64,000 nucleotides of DNA from Prosthecobacter sp. SYSU 5D2 (GTDB lineage Bacteria > Verrucomicrobiota > Verrucomicrobiia > Verrucomicrobiales > Verrucomicrobiaceae): the NCBI RefSeq assembly GCF_039655865.1, contig NZ_JBBYXL010000008.1:291671-355670 (forward strand), in the 5' to 3' direction. Under the pieces are notes generated by a model. That model saw nothing but the letters and a program-made list of their open reading frames with translations. It had not been told where the DNA came from and did no database searches. Shown in pieces: positions 45,669 to 55,047 of the stretch (the stretch's first letter is position 1; each line of letters opens with the position of its first letter). Both the position numbers and the translations under genes were made by a program.

Positions 45669-45800
45669 GGTCCCGGAGGGACCCTGGAAGATAGCCGGTG
45701 GTGGAGGGAGCGTAGCGACCGTGAACCACCGGACAGCCGACAACCCACGATCCACCAGCAAAGCGTCCCGGAGGGACGCTGGAAGCCCCCGCCGGATCCA
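45669..45800. repeat. Intergenic hairpin-rich element (GTCCC-GGA-GGGAC type)
   Basis: GTCCC-GGA-GGGAC followed by CCTGGAAG occurs near 45670, and CGTCCC-GGA-GGGACG followed by CTGGAAG near 45773. Between them CCGGTGGT (about 45695) pairs with ACCACCGG (about 45725) around GGAGGGAGCGTAGCGACC. The repeated ends and internal stem-loop mark a discrete element occupying most of the 321-base gap. The same style of element is seen at 27511-27625. Confidence 0.6.
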
Positions 45801-45881
45801 TCGCCACTTGTGCATTAAAAGTTACTCTTCCTAACACCCTCGCAATCGCCAGTATTTGGCTGAGCACTTTCTTCTTCCCCG

Positions 45882-46205
45882 CTACGCCATCATCTGAATG
45901 CTGATCCGTTGATGCGCCTCTTCCAGCAGCGCAAAGGCAGCTTCCCGATCAATGCCCTGGTTCTGCAACGCATCCCCGTCCGCCATTGCCTGATCCACCA
46001 AGCGCCTCGCCCGGTCACTGCCGTGATGGCTTCGCCATGATTCAAGGGCCACCTGATGCCTGACAAACGACATCAGCCTCTGCTGAATGTCGGGAATGTC
46101 ATGGGCTTGGCGTTCCAGATCGGGAGGCAGGTCAAGTTCCAGAATCATGGCGGTCTTTTGAGTGAACGGGTTAACATACGCGCTGCGAACCACTTCTAAA
46201 GTCAT
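45882..46205 (-). CDS. Small hypothetical protein (107 aa)
   Basis: Not recognised. The frame starts MTLEVVRSAY six bases after the dipeptidase stop; an internal start, MILELDLPPDLERQAHDIPD at 46148, would give 88 residues and reads more like a natural N-terminus. The opening LELDLPPDLERQ resembles short antitoxin-like proteins, and the rest is helical and charged (RARRLVDQAMADGDALQNQG). No toxin gene is adjacent, so an antitoxin role is only a possibility. Likely co-transcribed with the dipeptidase. Confidence 0.5.
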   Translation of the reverse strand: MTLEVVRSAYVNPFTQKTAMILELDLPPDLERQAHDIPDIQQRLMSFVRHQVALESWRSHHGSDRARRLVDQAMADGDALQNQGIDREAAFALLEEAHQRISIQMMA

Positions 46206-46211
46206 TTTCCG

Positions 46212-47282
46212 TCACGCCCACGCCTTCCTCAGCACCCGCAAGAAGTTCCCGTGCATCACATTCTCGATGTCTGTCTGGGTATACCCACGCTTCGCGAGCA
46301 TGTCGGGAATGCGCACCAGATCGGTAATGGTATCCAGGTCTTCCGGGGTCTGTTCGATGCCGTAGCCGCCATCCAGATCGGTGCCTATACCCGAGTGCAG
46401 AGTATTCCCGGCAAGCTGGGCGATGTGGTCAATGTGGTCGCAGATGACCTCCAGTTTCAGGCCGGAGCTTTGCGGAGTTGTCTGGCCTTTGATCCAGCCG
46501 GGGATCATCATCCAGGCATCCAATGCTGCTCCAAGAACTGCGCCGCGCTCGATCAGGGCTTTGATCTGCTCATCGCTGAACTGCCGCACATCCGGCACCA
46601 GGGCGCGGCAGTTGCTGTGGCTGGCCCAGATGGTGCCCTGAAAGATATCCAGGGCCTCCCAGAAGCAGCCGTCGGAAAGGTGGGTCACATCCAGGATCAT
46701 GCCCAGCCGGTCCATCTCCTGGATCAGCTCTTTGCCGCCTTTGGGCAGTCCGCCCACCTGATCATGGCCCAGCGCATATTTGCAGACTCCATAGTGCGCA
46801 GGCCCCATCGCCCGCAGCCCTTGCTCCCAGTGCCGCTCCAAGTGGCCGACACTGCGGATGCTGTCCGCACCTTCCAGGCTCAGAATGTAGCCAATGGGCT
46901 TGCCTTCATTCGGCGTCCCGTCCGTCCACAACTTCACCATCGCATCCAATCCGCGCAGATCAATGATCTGGCGCATCTGGCCGTCTTCCTCCATGGCGCG
47001 ATACCAGGCGAGCTGGCCCTGCGTCTGCGCATAGGCCTGCTCGGAGGACATCCAGTTGGCCATGGGTCGCGGGCCCACCATGCACCCGGCCAGCTGCGTG
47101 GCCACACACAGGCCCATGTCCGCTTTGCGCATTTCCGGGAAGGCGGTGGTGCCTGCTGCACGCCCTTTGATGTCCTTCATCCCTTCCTCCCGGCGGCGGA
47201 TCTCATGCACCGGCAGGCGCAGATCGCGATTGTATTCCAAAGCATTCAGACTGAGGTCAAGGTGGGCGTCGAAGGTGAGCAT
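46212..47282 (-). CDS. Membrane-dipeptidase-family zinc peptidase (M19)
   Basis: A 356-residue amidohydrolase-fold enzyme of the renal dipeptidase family, which cleaves dipeptides including those with a D-residue at the C-terminal side. Zinc-ligand segments are FDAHLDLS at the N-terminus, the bridging Glu in LSLEGADSI, the His in DVTHLSDGCFWE and in WASHSNCRALVP, and GIGTDLDGGYG. No signal peptide is present, so it is probably cytoplasmic. It is divergent from panB, with 133 bases between. Confidence 0.9.
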   Translation of the reverse strand: MLTFDAHLDLSLNALEYNRDLRLPVHEIRRREEGMKDIKGRAAGTTAFPEMRKADMGLCVATQLAGCMVGPRPMANWMSSEQAYAQTQGQLAWYRAMEEDGQMRQIIDLRGLDAMVKLWTDGTPNEGKPIGYILSLEGADSIRSVGHLERHWEQGLRAMGPAHYGVCKYALGHDQVGGLPKGGKELIQEMDRLGMILDVTHLSDGCFWEALDIFQGTIWASHSNCRALVPDVRQFSDEQIKALIERGAVLGAALDAWMMIPGWIKGQTTPQSSGLKLEVICDHIDHIAQLAGNTLHSGIGTDLDGGYGIEQTPEDLDTITDLVRIPDMLAKRGYTQTDIENVMHGNFLRVLRKAWA

Positions 47283-47415
47283 GAGTGTGAGACGGGAACG
47301 TGAATATAAGCAGATTTTATGCGCTCAGAAAGCACGCCCTTCCATATTGTAAGAACGCCGCTCCTGCATTGCATTGACCTGAGCCCGCTCCTGCGAATGG
47401 TTCCCCTCCCCCGCC

Positions 47416-48177
47416 ATGCTGACCACCCTCGCCGAACTCCCCCTGAAAAAACAAGCCGGTGAACGCGTCACCGTTCTCACCGCTTACGACTATCCCACCG
47501 CCCGCCTCCTTGACGAGACCGGCATTGACCTTCTCCTCGTCGGCGATTCCCTCGGCATGGTGGTCCTGGGCCTGCCGGACACCACCGGGGTTACCATGGA
47601 AATGATGCTCCATCACATTGCCGCTGTGCGCCGTGGCGTGAAACGGGCGCCCATCATTGGCGACCTGCCGTTCCATAGTTATGACACCCCCGCCCAGGCC
47701 CTGGCCAATGCCCGCCTGCTGATGGAAGCCGGGGCTGATGCCGTGAAACTGGAAGGCGGTGTACCCTTCATCCCTCAGATCAGCGCCATCCTTGAAGCGG
47801 GTATACCCTTCGTCGGCCACATCGGCATGCTGCCGCAGAGTGTGGTGGAGGAAGGCGGGTATAAAAAGAAGGGCAAGACCCCCGCGCAGGCCGAGCAGCT
47901 CATCGCCGATGCCCTCGCCCTGGATGCCGCCGGAGCCTCCGCCATCGTCCTGGAAAGCATGGTGCCCGAAGTCGCCACCGAGATCACCCTTCAGGTGAAG
48001 GCCACCACCATTGGCATCGGAGCCGGATCAGGCACCGATGCCCAGGTCCTTGTCACCCCCGACCTCATCGGCAGCTTCCCCTGGTTCAGGCCACCCTTTG
48101 CGAAAGCCCGTGCCGATGTCGCAGGCGAGATTCAGCGAGCGGTGAAGGAGTGGGTGGAGGAGGTGAAAGCTAAATGA
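47416..48177 (+). CDS. panB: 3-methyl-2-oxobutanoate hydroxymethyltransferase
   Basis: First step of pantothenate synthesis: adds a hydroxymethyl group from methylene-tetrahydrofolate to ketoisovalerate. Magnesium-binding LLVGDSLGMVVLG, the substrate segment DLPFHSY, AVKLEGG, GHIGMLPQSV and the catalytic Glu in IVLESMVPE are all present, followed by TIGIGAGSGTDAQVLV. At 253 residues it is complete. No panC neighbour is present, so it is a single gene. Confidence 0.96.
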   Translation: MLTTLAELPLKKQAGERVTVLTAYDYPTARLLDETGIDLLLVGDSLGMVVLGLPDTTGVTMEMMLHHIAAVRRGVKRAPIIGDLPFHSYDTPAQALANARLLMEAGADAVKLEGGVPFIPQISAILEAGIPFVGHIGMLPQSVVEEGGYKKKGKTPAQAEQLIADALALDAAGASAIVLESMVPEVATEITLQVKATTIGIGAGSGTDAQVLVTPDLIGSFPWFRPPFAKARADVAGEIQRAVKEWVEEVKAK

Positions 48178-48239
48178 CGAAGGCTGGGAACAAAACAGAA
48201 CTTTAAACCAAACTTCCCCGCAAAACCATCCGCCCAACC

Positions 48240-49277
48240 TCACTTGGAGTGAGCTTCTTTGTAGTGCTCGGCGAGCAGGTCGCGGCCGAAGTCGCCGTCG
48301 AAGCTGCGGATGACGCTGTGGGGGTGGTTGGCCTGGCCTTGGACGTTGTCGTATTCGATGAGGAAGGTCTTGCCCTGCACGCGATAGTAGTGGGGTTCAC
48401 CGCGCTCTTTGCCACCGGCCCAGGCGAAGTGAACGGGGCCGCTCTTCTCGATCTCGGCCCAGGTTTCGGCGGCGATTTCGGGGCGCAGGCGGGTGAGGTA
48501 TTCGTCAATGATCTCGCGCAGCTTGGCCTTCTGTTCGGCGTTTAAATCGGTATCCGCGAGGCCATCGGGCTTGAGGGGATCCACGCGCTTTTCAGCAGCG
48601 GTCAGCATCTCCTTGGGGGCGACTTCATCCACCAGGGCTTTTTTAAACTGGGCTTCGTCCAGGGACTTCACCAGCTCACGGCCCAGGTCTTCTTCCTTAC
48701 CCAGCACACGCAGGCCGGTCAAAGGCCCCTGGCGCAGCTCGCCGGGATTGGTGCCCATGAAGGAAGGGGTGGCGCGCAGCAGGTTGCCGTCTTTGATGGT
48801 GAAGTTCAGGGACATATGATGGCCCTCGATGCGCCAGCCCCAGGTGCCTTTGGGGTCTGGAGTGCCGAAGATGCTGACAAAGTATTTCTCTGGGTCACGG
48901 CGTTCACGCGCGGTGGCCTTTTTGGATTCATCCTCGCTCTCCATCTGGAAGAGCACTTCCTCCAGGGACATGATGGTCACCGCTTTGGCGGCACCGCGAA
49001 AGCCCAGACCGGTATTCATCAAAGCGTGGGCCAGCAGGCGCTGCTGCGGGGTCATTTCCTTCATGGACAGGCCCAGGCGCTCACGCGGAATGAAGTGCCA
49101 GTTGATGCGCTCCTCATCCTCAAACTTGAAGGTCGCCTTGGCGCGCTGCTCATCATTGAGGGAAAGCAGGAGCACATTGGCCACCTCCGCCATCTGAAGG
49201 CCCGCTTCATGGGCCCGGCCAGAGGCCAGGGAAAAGACAACCGCACAGGCGAGAGAGACAAGAGATAGACGCGACAT
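48240..49277 (-). CDS. DUF3500 protein, secreted
   Basis: Start MSRLSLVSLACAVVFSLASG gives a signal peptide. The 345-residue chain has the DUF3500 pattern: LLSLNDEQRAKATFKFEDEE and INWHFIPRERLGLSMKEMT near the N-terminus, then GWRIEGHHMSLNFTI and GEPHYYRVQGKTFLIEYDN near the C-terminus with the closing NHPHSVIRSFDGDFGRDLL. Conserved His residues suggest metal binding, but the function of the family is unknown. It stands alone, convergent with panB. Confidence 0.85.
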   Translation of the reverse strand: MSRLSLVSLACAVVFSLASGRAHEAGLQMAEVANVLLLSLNDEQRAKATFKFEDEERINWHFIPRERLGLSMKEMTPQQRLLAHALMNTGLGFRGAAKAVTIMSLEEVLFQMESEDESKKATARERRDPEKYFVSIFGTPDPKGTWGWRIEGHHMSLNFTIKDGNLLRATPSFMGTNPGELRQGPLTGLRVLGKEEDLGRELVKSLDEAQFKKALVDEVAPKEMLTAAEKRVDPLKPDGLADTDLNAEQKAKLREIIDEYLTRLRPEIAAETWAEIEKSGPVHFAWAGGKERGEPHYYRVQGKTFLIEYDNVQGQANHPHSVIRSFDGDFGRDLLAEHYKEAHSK

Positions 49278-49480
49278 AGGAAGGAAAGGAATGACAGACA
49301 CGAACGCTCTGCACAAGGCCAGTTTGTCATCCAACCTGCCAATCGCCTTCCTTTCTGCCGAGGCCGCCTAGACGGACAGGTTTCGGCTATGACGCCCAAC
49401 GGCCAATCCGTCGGCAAGACATTCCGTTTTCAGCCCGTCTCTTCTACCTGCCGTCATCTGTCTTTGCCCTGTTCTCCCGC

Positions 49481-51004
49481 ATGAGCCATTTCGCCACACT
49501 CGACTATATTTTCTTTGGTATCTATCTCCTGGCCTCCGTGCTCATCGGCGTCCTGTTTGTGAAAGAGCAGCGAACGATGAAGGACTTCTTCCTGGCAGGC
49601 CGCAGCATGGGCAGTGTGGTCGTGGCCATCTCGGTGATGGCGGCCATGTTTTCCGGCATCAGCTACATCGGTGGGCCGGGGGAGGTGTTTAAAAACGGGG
49701 CGGCATTTGGCTGGATCCTGTTCTCCTTTTTCATCGCGACGCCGGTCACGACGATCTTCATCCTGCCGTTCTTTTACCGGTCACGGTTCATCACCGCTTA
49801 TCACTATCTGGAGGAGCGTTTTTCCCTGCCGGTGCGGCTCCTTGGCTCAGGCCTGTTTATTCTGCGCGTGCTCCTGTGGCTGGGGGCGGCCACGTATGCC
49901 CCGGCGCTGGCGCTGCAACAGGCCACCGGTTTGCCGCTGGAATTCTCCATTCTGGCCACCGGCATCCTGACCACGCTCTATACCATGATGGGCGGCATGA
50001 AGGCGGTCATCTGGACGGATGTGATGCAGTTTGGCGTGCTGTTTGGTGGCCAGCTGGTGATCCTTTTTGTGGCCCTGGGCAAGATCCCTGGCGGCCTTGG
50101 AGAAGTCATTGAGGTGGCCAAGACTCACGGCCAGCCCACCCCCATCGCCAGCCTGGATCCCACCATCCCTTATACCTGGGCCGGCATCCTCATCGGCGGA
50201 GCGGTACTGAATCTGATTCAAATGGCCACGGACCAGGTGGCAGTACAGCGCTACATGACCGCGCGGGACCTGAAAACGGCGCAAAGAGGGCTTTGGTATA
50301 AGCTCATCGTCACCATCCCCGTACTGGTGCTGTTTTATGGCACCGGCTGCGTGCTGCGCACCTTTTACAACCATGTGCCGGATCCCCTCGCCAACGGCCA
50401 GATCCTGAAGTCTGACCAGATCCTGCCCTGGTTCGTGGTGCATGAGCTGCCCACGGGCATGGCGGGCATCCTCATTGCCGCCATCTTTGCCGCCAGCATG
50501 TCCACCATCTCCGCAGGGCTCAATTCCCTGGCCTCCGCCACCATGGTGGATTTTCAGCAACGCCTGACCAGCAAGCCGCTGCCAGCAGATGAAAAGCAGA
50601 TCTTCCAGGCCCGGCTGTGGACAGTTCTTTACGGGTCCATGGTCATCGCCCTGGCCTTCATCGTCTCTAAACTGGGCAATCTGGTGGAAGCCACGAATAC
50701 GGTCATCGGCCTCGTTGGCGGGCCGGTTTTGGGCATGTTCCTCTGCGGCATCTTTATCCGCCGCGTTTCGGCCAAGGGCATCCTTATTGGCACTGTGATC
50801 GGTTTTGCCGCCTCGCTACTCAGCGTCCTCTGGCGGGGAGAGGCGGCAGACGGACAGGTGATCAAGGTTTCGTTCCTGTGGTACACAAGCGTCGGCTGTG
50901 TGGTGACCATCGCCATCGCCTGGGTGCTCAGCTTTTTCCTGCCGGGCAAACCCGCCCGCGAACTGGAAGGCCTGACCTGGCAGCAGCGCAATAACGAACC
51001 GTGA
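49481..51004 (+). CDS. Sodium:solute symporter (SSS family)
   Basis: A 507-residue integral membrane protein with about 13 hydrophobic helices. The family signature region begins DFFLAGRSMGSVVVAISVMA and ISYIGGPGEVFKNG, and the LeuT-like unwound helix area contains ASMSTISAGLNSLASATMVD, with Ser residues that bind sodium. The substrate cannot be read; sugars, sialic acid, solutes or monocarboxylates are all possible. An SSS transporter just before a DUF1549/DUF1501 pair would suit uptake of a released sugar. Confidence 0.9.
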   Translation: MSHFATLDYIFFGIYLLASVLIGVLFVKEQRTMKDFFLAGRSMGSVVVAISVMAAMFSGISYIGGPGEVFKNGAAFGWILFSFFIATPVTTIFILPFFYRSRFITAYHYLEERFSLPVRLLGSGLFILRVLLWLGAATYAPALALQQATGLPLEFSILATGILTTLYTMMGGMKAVIWTDVMQFGVLFGGQLVILFVALGKIPGGLGEVIEVAKTHGQPTPIASLDPTIPYTWAGILIGGAVLNLIQMATDQVAVQRYMTARDLKTAQRGLWYKLIVTIPVLVLFYGTGCVLRTFYNHVPDPLANGQILKSDQILPWFVVHELPTGMAGILIAAIFAASMSTISAGLNSLASATMVDFQQRLTSKPLPADEKQIFQARLWTVLYGSMVIALAFIVSKLGNLVEATNTVIGLVGGPVLGMFLCGIFIRRVSAKGILIGTVIGFAASLLSVLWRGEAADGQVIKVSFLWYTSVGCVVTIAIAWVLSFFLPGKPARELEGLTWQQRNNEP

Positions 51005-51086
51005 GGCCAAGGCGGCTTCGGGAATATTCTAACGCAACTTCGGTCCAAACGTTCTGTTATAAGGGTGACCCCGCCCTCAGACGTTT

Positions 51087-53207
51087 ATGAAAGCCCGATC
51101 CCTTGCCCTCTGTGCTCTTTTGCCCGCCTTCTTGGTGACGGCCCAAACTGCCGCCCCGGATGGCAATACCAATTTCCGAGTCTGGCAGGACAATCAGGGC
51201 CGCAAGGTGGAAGCCACGTTTCGCGGTATTGAGGAAGGCAAAATCTACCTGCAGACCCGCGACGGGCGCATGTTTGATTTCCCCCTTTCCAACCTCACTC
51301 CTGAGGACCAGCAAGTGGCCGCCACCCTGAAGCCCGAAGGCCTCGGCATCCAAAAGAACACCGGTCTGGCCCAGTCCGCCGCCACCATTGACCGGGGCGT
51401 CCTGATGGGGCTGCAAAAAGCCGGCCAACAACCCAATGCCCTGGCCAGTGACGAGCAGTTCATCCGCCGGGTTTATCTGGACCTCGCCGGCCGCATCCCC
51501 ACCCGCCAGGAGACGATGACTTTCCTGGCTGACACCAGCGCCGCGAAGCGCGCCAATGTCATAGACACCTTGGTCAACAGCGACGGGTTCTCCTCCCACA
51601 TGTTCAACTACTTTTCCGACATGCTCCGCGTGGCGGATGATGCGCAGAAGGCGAAATTCTTCTCCTACCAGGAATGGCTCAAGGAGCAGATCGCCAACAA
51701 CCGCCCCTGGAATGAGCTGGTGCGCGAGATGATGGTGGCCGATGGCAAGCTCCTGGACAACGGCGCTGCCGGCTATCTGCTACGTGACCGTGGCATGCGG
51801 CTGGACAACCTCAGCCTCACCCTCTCCACCTTCCTCGGGGCCAACGTCTCCTGCGCCCAGTGCCATGACCATCCCTTTGCCGACTGGACGCAGCGCCAGT
51901 TTTATGAAATGGCCGCCTTCTTTGGCTCCTCCGATACCTACAACCGCGACCTTCCGCGCGCCATGATGCGCGACCTGCGTGCGGAGCTGACCCAACAGCA
52001 ATACCAGCAGGCACGCCGCCTTTTTGACGTCAACTCCCTGGCGATTACCGACGGCAAAAAAAATGATGTCACCCTGCCGGATGACTACAAATACAAGGAC
52101 GGCAAACCAGGGGATGGCGTCGCACCAAAGCTCGTCACCTGGACCAAGGATGACCGCCGCCTGCGCTGCTACCAGAACGCCGAGACCGCCCTGAAAAAAG
52201 CCGATGATGACAGCCAGCTTCGTGATATTTTTGCCGACTGGATGACCAGCCCGGACAATCCGCGCTTTGCCATGACCATCGCCAACCGCCTGTGGAAGCA
52301 GGTCTTCGGCGTCGGCATCAAAGAGCCGGTCACAGATCTGGATGATCCCAGCGCCTCCAGCAATCCGCTGCTGCTGCAGCATCTGGGCCGCGAGATGGTG
52401 CGCCTGAAATTCGACATTCGCGCCTTCATGCGCCTGCTCTGCAACACCCAGACTTATCAGCGCGAGGCCGTGACCCGCGAGCTGGCCCTGGGCGAGCCCT
52501 ATTATTTCCCCGGCCCCATCCTGCGCCGTATGACGGCCGAGCAGGCATGGGATTCCTGCGTGACGCTGGCCATCGGGGACAAGGTGGACGGCTTCAAGCT
52601 CAAGCGTGCTGATCCTTATAAAGAGGTCATGGCTCTCAACGTCTCTGAAATCACCCCGGCGCAGATCGTCACCAAGCTGGGTGAGATGCAGTCCATGCGC
52701 CGCATGGCCGACGGCCCCCTGGGCGGCGGCAAAGCCAAAGGCCCGAATGCCAAAAAGAAAAACCGCCGCGCGCAGATGATGGAGCCGATGGCGGATGAAG
52801 CCGAAGAAGACTTCACCCGGCCCAAGATGATGGATGGCCTCGCCCTGGCCCGCGCCTCTGAGCTACGCCAGCCGGAGCGTGACGGCCACTTCCTGCGCAT
52901 GTTCGGCCAAAGCGACCGCCAGATCGCCGACAGCAACACCTTCGAAGGCAGCATCCCTCAGGTGCTGATGCTCATGAACGGCGAAGCCCAGAACGTGCTG
53001 CAAAATCCCCAGTCGCTCGTCCTGGCCACCGCCATGGGCGAGGCTGAAACGGCCAAAAAAGTGGAGTCTCTTTATTACAGCTTCTTTTCCCGCAAACCCA
53101 CTACAGAGGAAATGACCGCCGCCACCCAGGCCTTCGATGCCGGCCTGAGCTCCGCCGACCTCTGCTGGGTGCTCTTCAATGCCCGTGAGTTTGTCTTTGT
53201 GCAGTAA
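51087..53207 (+). CDS. SHD1-like / DUF1549 / DUF1553 protein
   Basis: A 706-residue secreted protein. After the signal peptide (MKARSLALCALLPAFLVTAQ), residues 30-75 form an SHD1-type small beta domain (FRVWQDNQGRKVEATFRGIE, then LTPEDQQ). DUF1549 follows from about 100 (RRVYLDLAGRIPTRQETMTF) with VSCAQCHDHPFADWTQRQFYEM, then DUF1553 (AMTIANRLWKQVFGVGIKEP, RRMTAEQAWDSCVTLA). A Lys-rich low-complexity insert (GGGKAKGPNAKKKNRRAQMM) lies near 545-570. No N-terminal cytochrome c domain is present, unlike the other two DUF1549 proteins here. A DUF1501 gene follows after 21 bases. Confidence 0.88.
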   Translation: MKARSLALCALLPAFLVTAQTAAPDGNTNFRVWQDNQGRKVEATFRGIEEGKIYLQTRDGRMFDFPLSNLTPEDQQVAATLKPEGLGIQKNTGLAQSAATIDRGVLMGLQKAGQQPNALASDEQFIRRVYLDLAGRIPTRQETMTFLADTSAAKRANVIDTLVNSDGFSSHMFNYFSDMLRVADDAQKAKFFSYQEWLKEQIANNRPWNELVREMMVADGKLLDNGAAGYLLRDRGMRLDNLSLTLSTFLGANVSCAQCHDHPFADWTQRQFYEMAAFFGSSDTYNRDLPRAMMRDLRAELTQQQYQQARRLFDVNSLAITDGKKNDVTLPDDYKYKDGKPGDGVAPKLVTWTKDDRRLRCYQNAETALKKADDDSQLRDIFADWMTSPDNPRFAMTIANRLWKQVFGVGIKEPVTDLDDPSASSNPLLLQHLGREMVRLKFDIRAFMRLLCNTQTYQREAVTRELALGEPYYFPGPILRRMTAEQAWDSCVTLAIGDKVDGFKLKRADPYKEVMALNVSEITPAQIVTKLGEMQSMRRMADGPLGGGKAKGPNAKKKNRRAQMMEPMADEAEEDFTRPKMMDGLALARASELRQPERDGHFLRMFGQSDRQIADSNTFEGSIPQVLMLMNGEAQNVLQNPQSLVLATAMGEAETAKKVESLYYSFFSRKPTTEEMTAATQAFDAGLSSADLCWVLFNAREFVFVQ

Positions 53208-53228
53208 TCTGTACCCTTTCCCCAAGCC

Positions 53229-54509
53229 ATGAACACTTCCCTCCGATCCCTCGACTGCCTATCGCGACGCCAGTTCGCGGAGCATGTGGCCAAGACCACC
53301 CTGGGGGTGACTTTGCTGCCGCATCTCCTGAAAGGCCAGGCGGCGGGCGATGCGAAATCGCTGCCCGGTTTTGGCAAGGCCAAGAATGTCATCTGGCTGC
53401 AGATGATCGGCGGCATGTCCCACATTGACACGCTGGACCCCAAAACGGGCGATACCAAAGGCCCTGGAGATCCCATCCAGACGAAGGCCGGTTACCAGCT
53501 TGGCGGCTTCCTGCCGACGCTGGCCAAAGACCATTCGGAAAAGCTGGCCATCATCCGCAGCATGACCTCCAAAACCGGGGTTCATGCCTCCGGCCAGTAC
53601 CTGATGCGCACCGGCTATGAGCAGCGCGGCACGATCAAGCACCCGGTGCTGGGCGCCTGGGCGCAGGAGCTGCTGGGTAAAAGCAGCCAGTCCCTGCCCT
53701 CCACCGTCTGTGTGGGCCGTGCGCCGGAGGCTGGCAATGGCTTCTTTTCCGCCGCTTACAGCCCGCTGCCCATTCACGATCCGGAGGCCGGTCTCCAGTA
53801 TGCCGAATTCGGCGCGCCCAAGGACCTCATTGATAAGCGCCTGGCCCTGCTGAACAAGGTGGATGCCGGTTTCCGCGCCAAATTTGAGGATACCAACCTC
53901 AAGGCCTATACCGATTTTTATGATGATACGCTGAAGCTGCTGAGCACGGAGGATCTGAATGCCTTCCGCCTCACGGAAGAGGACAGCGCCGCCCGTGAGA
54001 AGTATGGCATGAACAAATTTGGCCAGGGCTGCATGCTGGCCCGCCGCCTGGTGGAGCGCGGGGTGCGTTTTGTAGAAGTGGCCCACGGCGGCTGGGACAT
54101 GCACAACGACATCGCTGACGCCATGGAGGACAATGGCACACTGCTGGATACCGCCCTGTCCTCCCTGCTGAGTGATCTGCAATCTCGCGGTCTTCTGGAA
54201 ACGACGATGGTGGTGCTGTGCTCAGAATTCGGCCGCACGCCCAAGATCAACAGCCGGAATGGCCGTGACCATCATCCCAAAGTCTTCAGCACCCTCCTGG
54301 CCGGCGGCCCTGTCAAAGGCGGCACCATCTTTGGTGCCAGTGACAAGGACGGCTTCGCCCCCGCTGACAAGCAGGTCAGCATCCAGGATTTCCACAGTAC
54401 GGTGGGCCATGCCATGGGCATGGATGTGAATCAGATTGTCATGTCACCCAGCAACCGCCCGTTTACCATCGGCGACAAAGGTACCGTCATTACAGAAGTG
54501 CTCTCATAA
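53229..54509 (+). CDS. DUF1501 protein, partner of the SHD1-DUF1549 protein
   Basis: A 426-residue protein with leader LSRRQFAEHVAKTTLGVTLL. Fold marks are KNVIWLQMIGGMSHIDTLDP, TSKTGVHASGQYLMRTGYEQ, GCMLARRLVERGVRFVEVAH, GGWDMHNDIADAM and VLCSEFGRTPKINSRNGRDH. Expected to be exported. The last 79 bases overlap, on the opposite strand, the end of the Rrf2-family gene. Confidence 0.9.
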   Translation: MNTSLRSLDCLSRRQFAEHVAKTTLGVTLLPHLLKGQAAGDAKSLPGFGKAKNVIWLQMIGGMSHIDTLDPKTGDTKGPGDPIQTKAGYQLGGFLPTLAKDHSEKLAIIRSMTSKTGVHASGQYLMRTGYEQRGTIKHPVLGAWAQELLGKSSQSLPSTVCVGRAPEAGNGFFSAAYSPLPIHDPEAGLQYAEFGAPKDLIDKRLALLNKVDAGFRAKFEDTNLKAYTDFYDDTLKLLSTEDLNAFRLTEEDSAAREKYGMNKFGQGCMLARRLVERGVRFVEVAHGGWDMHNDIADAMEDNGTLLDTALSSLLSDLQSRGLLETTMVVLCSEFGRTPKINSRNGRDHHPKVFSTLLAGGPVKGGTIFGASDKDGFAPADKQVSIQDFHSTVGHAMGMDVNQIVMSPSNRPFTIGDKGTVITEVLS

Positions 54510-54997
54510 TCCTTTGCCAAGCCCTCTTCCAGAGGATCTTCTTGTCTAGTCGGTCGAGGAGCTAACAAAATTTGCTTCAAAGACTCCTTCCTCCCTCCAC
54601 CCAGGATGTCCTGCAGGGTATAGCGGTCCAGCGTTCCATAAAAGGCCCCCAATGCCTGCGACATGGCCCCCTTCAATCCACAGCAGGAATGAATCGGGCA
54701 GGTATTCGTTTTCAGATCGAAACACTCCACCAATGGGGAACTGGTCTCCGTGCCCCGGACGAGCTTTCCGATTTGAATGTCCTCCGGTTTCATCGCCAGC
54801 TCGATGCCGCCACCCCGGCCCCGACGTGTATTCAGATACCCTTGTTTGGTCAGGTTATTCACCACCTTCACCAGATGGTGCCGGGAGACGTTGTATGCAT
54901 CAGCGACCTCATGAAGTGGAAACGGCCCCTCCTTCACCGCTCCAAAAATCAGCACTCGCAGGGAATAATCAGTGAATAGACTCAATCGCATCGCCAT
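54431..54997 (-). CDS. nsrR: Rrf2-family regulator, NsrR-like
   Basis: N-terminal winged helix (MRLSLFTDYSLRVLIFGAVK, DAYNVSRHHLVKVVNNLTKQ, GRGGGIEL) as in NsrR, the nitric-oxide-sensing repressor. Cysteines are Cys92, Cys100, Cys105 and Cys106; CPIHSCCGLKGAM aligns with the cluster-binding segment of NsrR, giving a C-x7-C-x5-C pattern when Cys106 is used. At 188 residues it is longer than usual, because the last 26 codons lie antisense to the DUF1501 gene. No flavohaemoglobin or other typical target is nearby. The start may be the Met at residue 3. Confidence 0.85.
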   Translation of the reverse strand: MAMRLSLFTDYSLRVLIFGAVKEGPFPLHEVADAYNVSRHHLVKVVNNLTKQGYLNTRRGRGGGIELAMKPEDIQIGKLVRGTETSSPLVECFDLKTNTCPIHSCCGLKGAMSQALGAFYGTLDRYTLQDILGGGRKESLKQILLAPRPTRQEDPLEEGLAKDYESTSVMTVPLSPMVNGRLLGDMTI

Positions 54998-55047
54998 ATG
55001 ATACTCTTTTTCAGAGGGCGAGGGAGCAGCTGGAAGAGTAAATAATT

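Noticed and set aside
45634..45834. Small protein genes in the gap after the third DUF1501 gene
   Set aside because: Frames on both strands are open here because of the palindromic repeat element; the peptides only reflect the repeat.
45882..46205. Toxin-antitoxin pair
   Set aside because: The small protein has an antitoxin-like opening, but the neighbour is an M19 dipeptidase and no toxin gene is adjacent.
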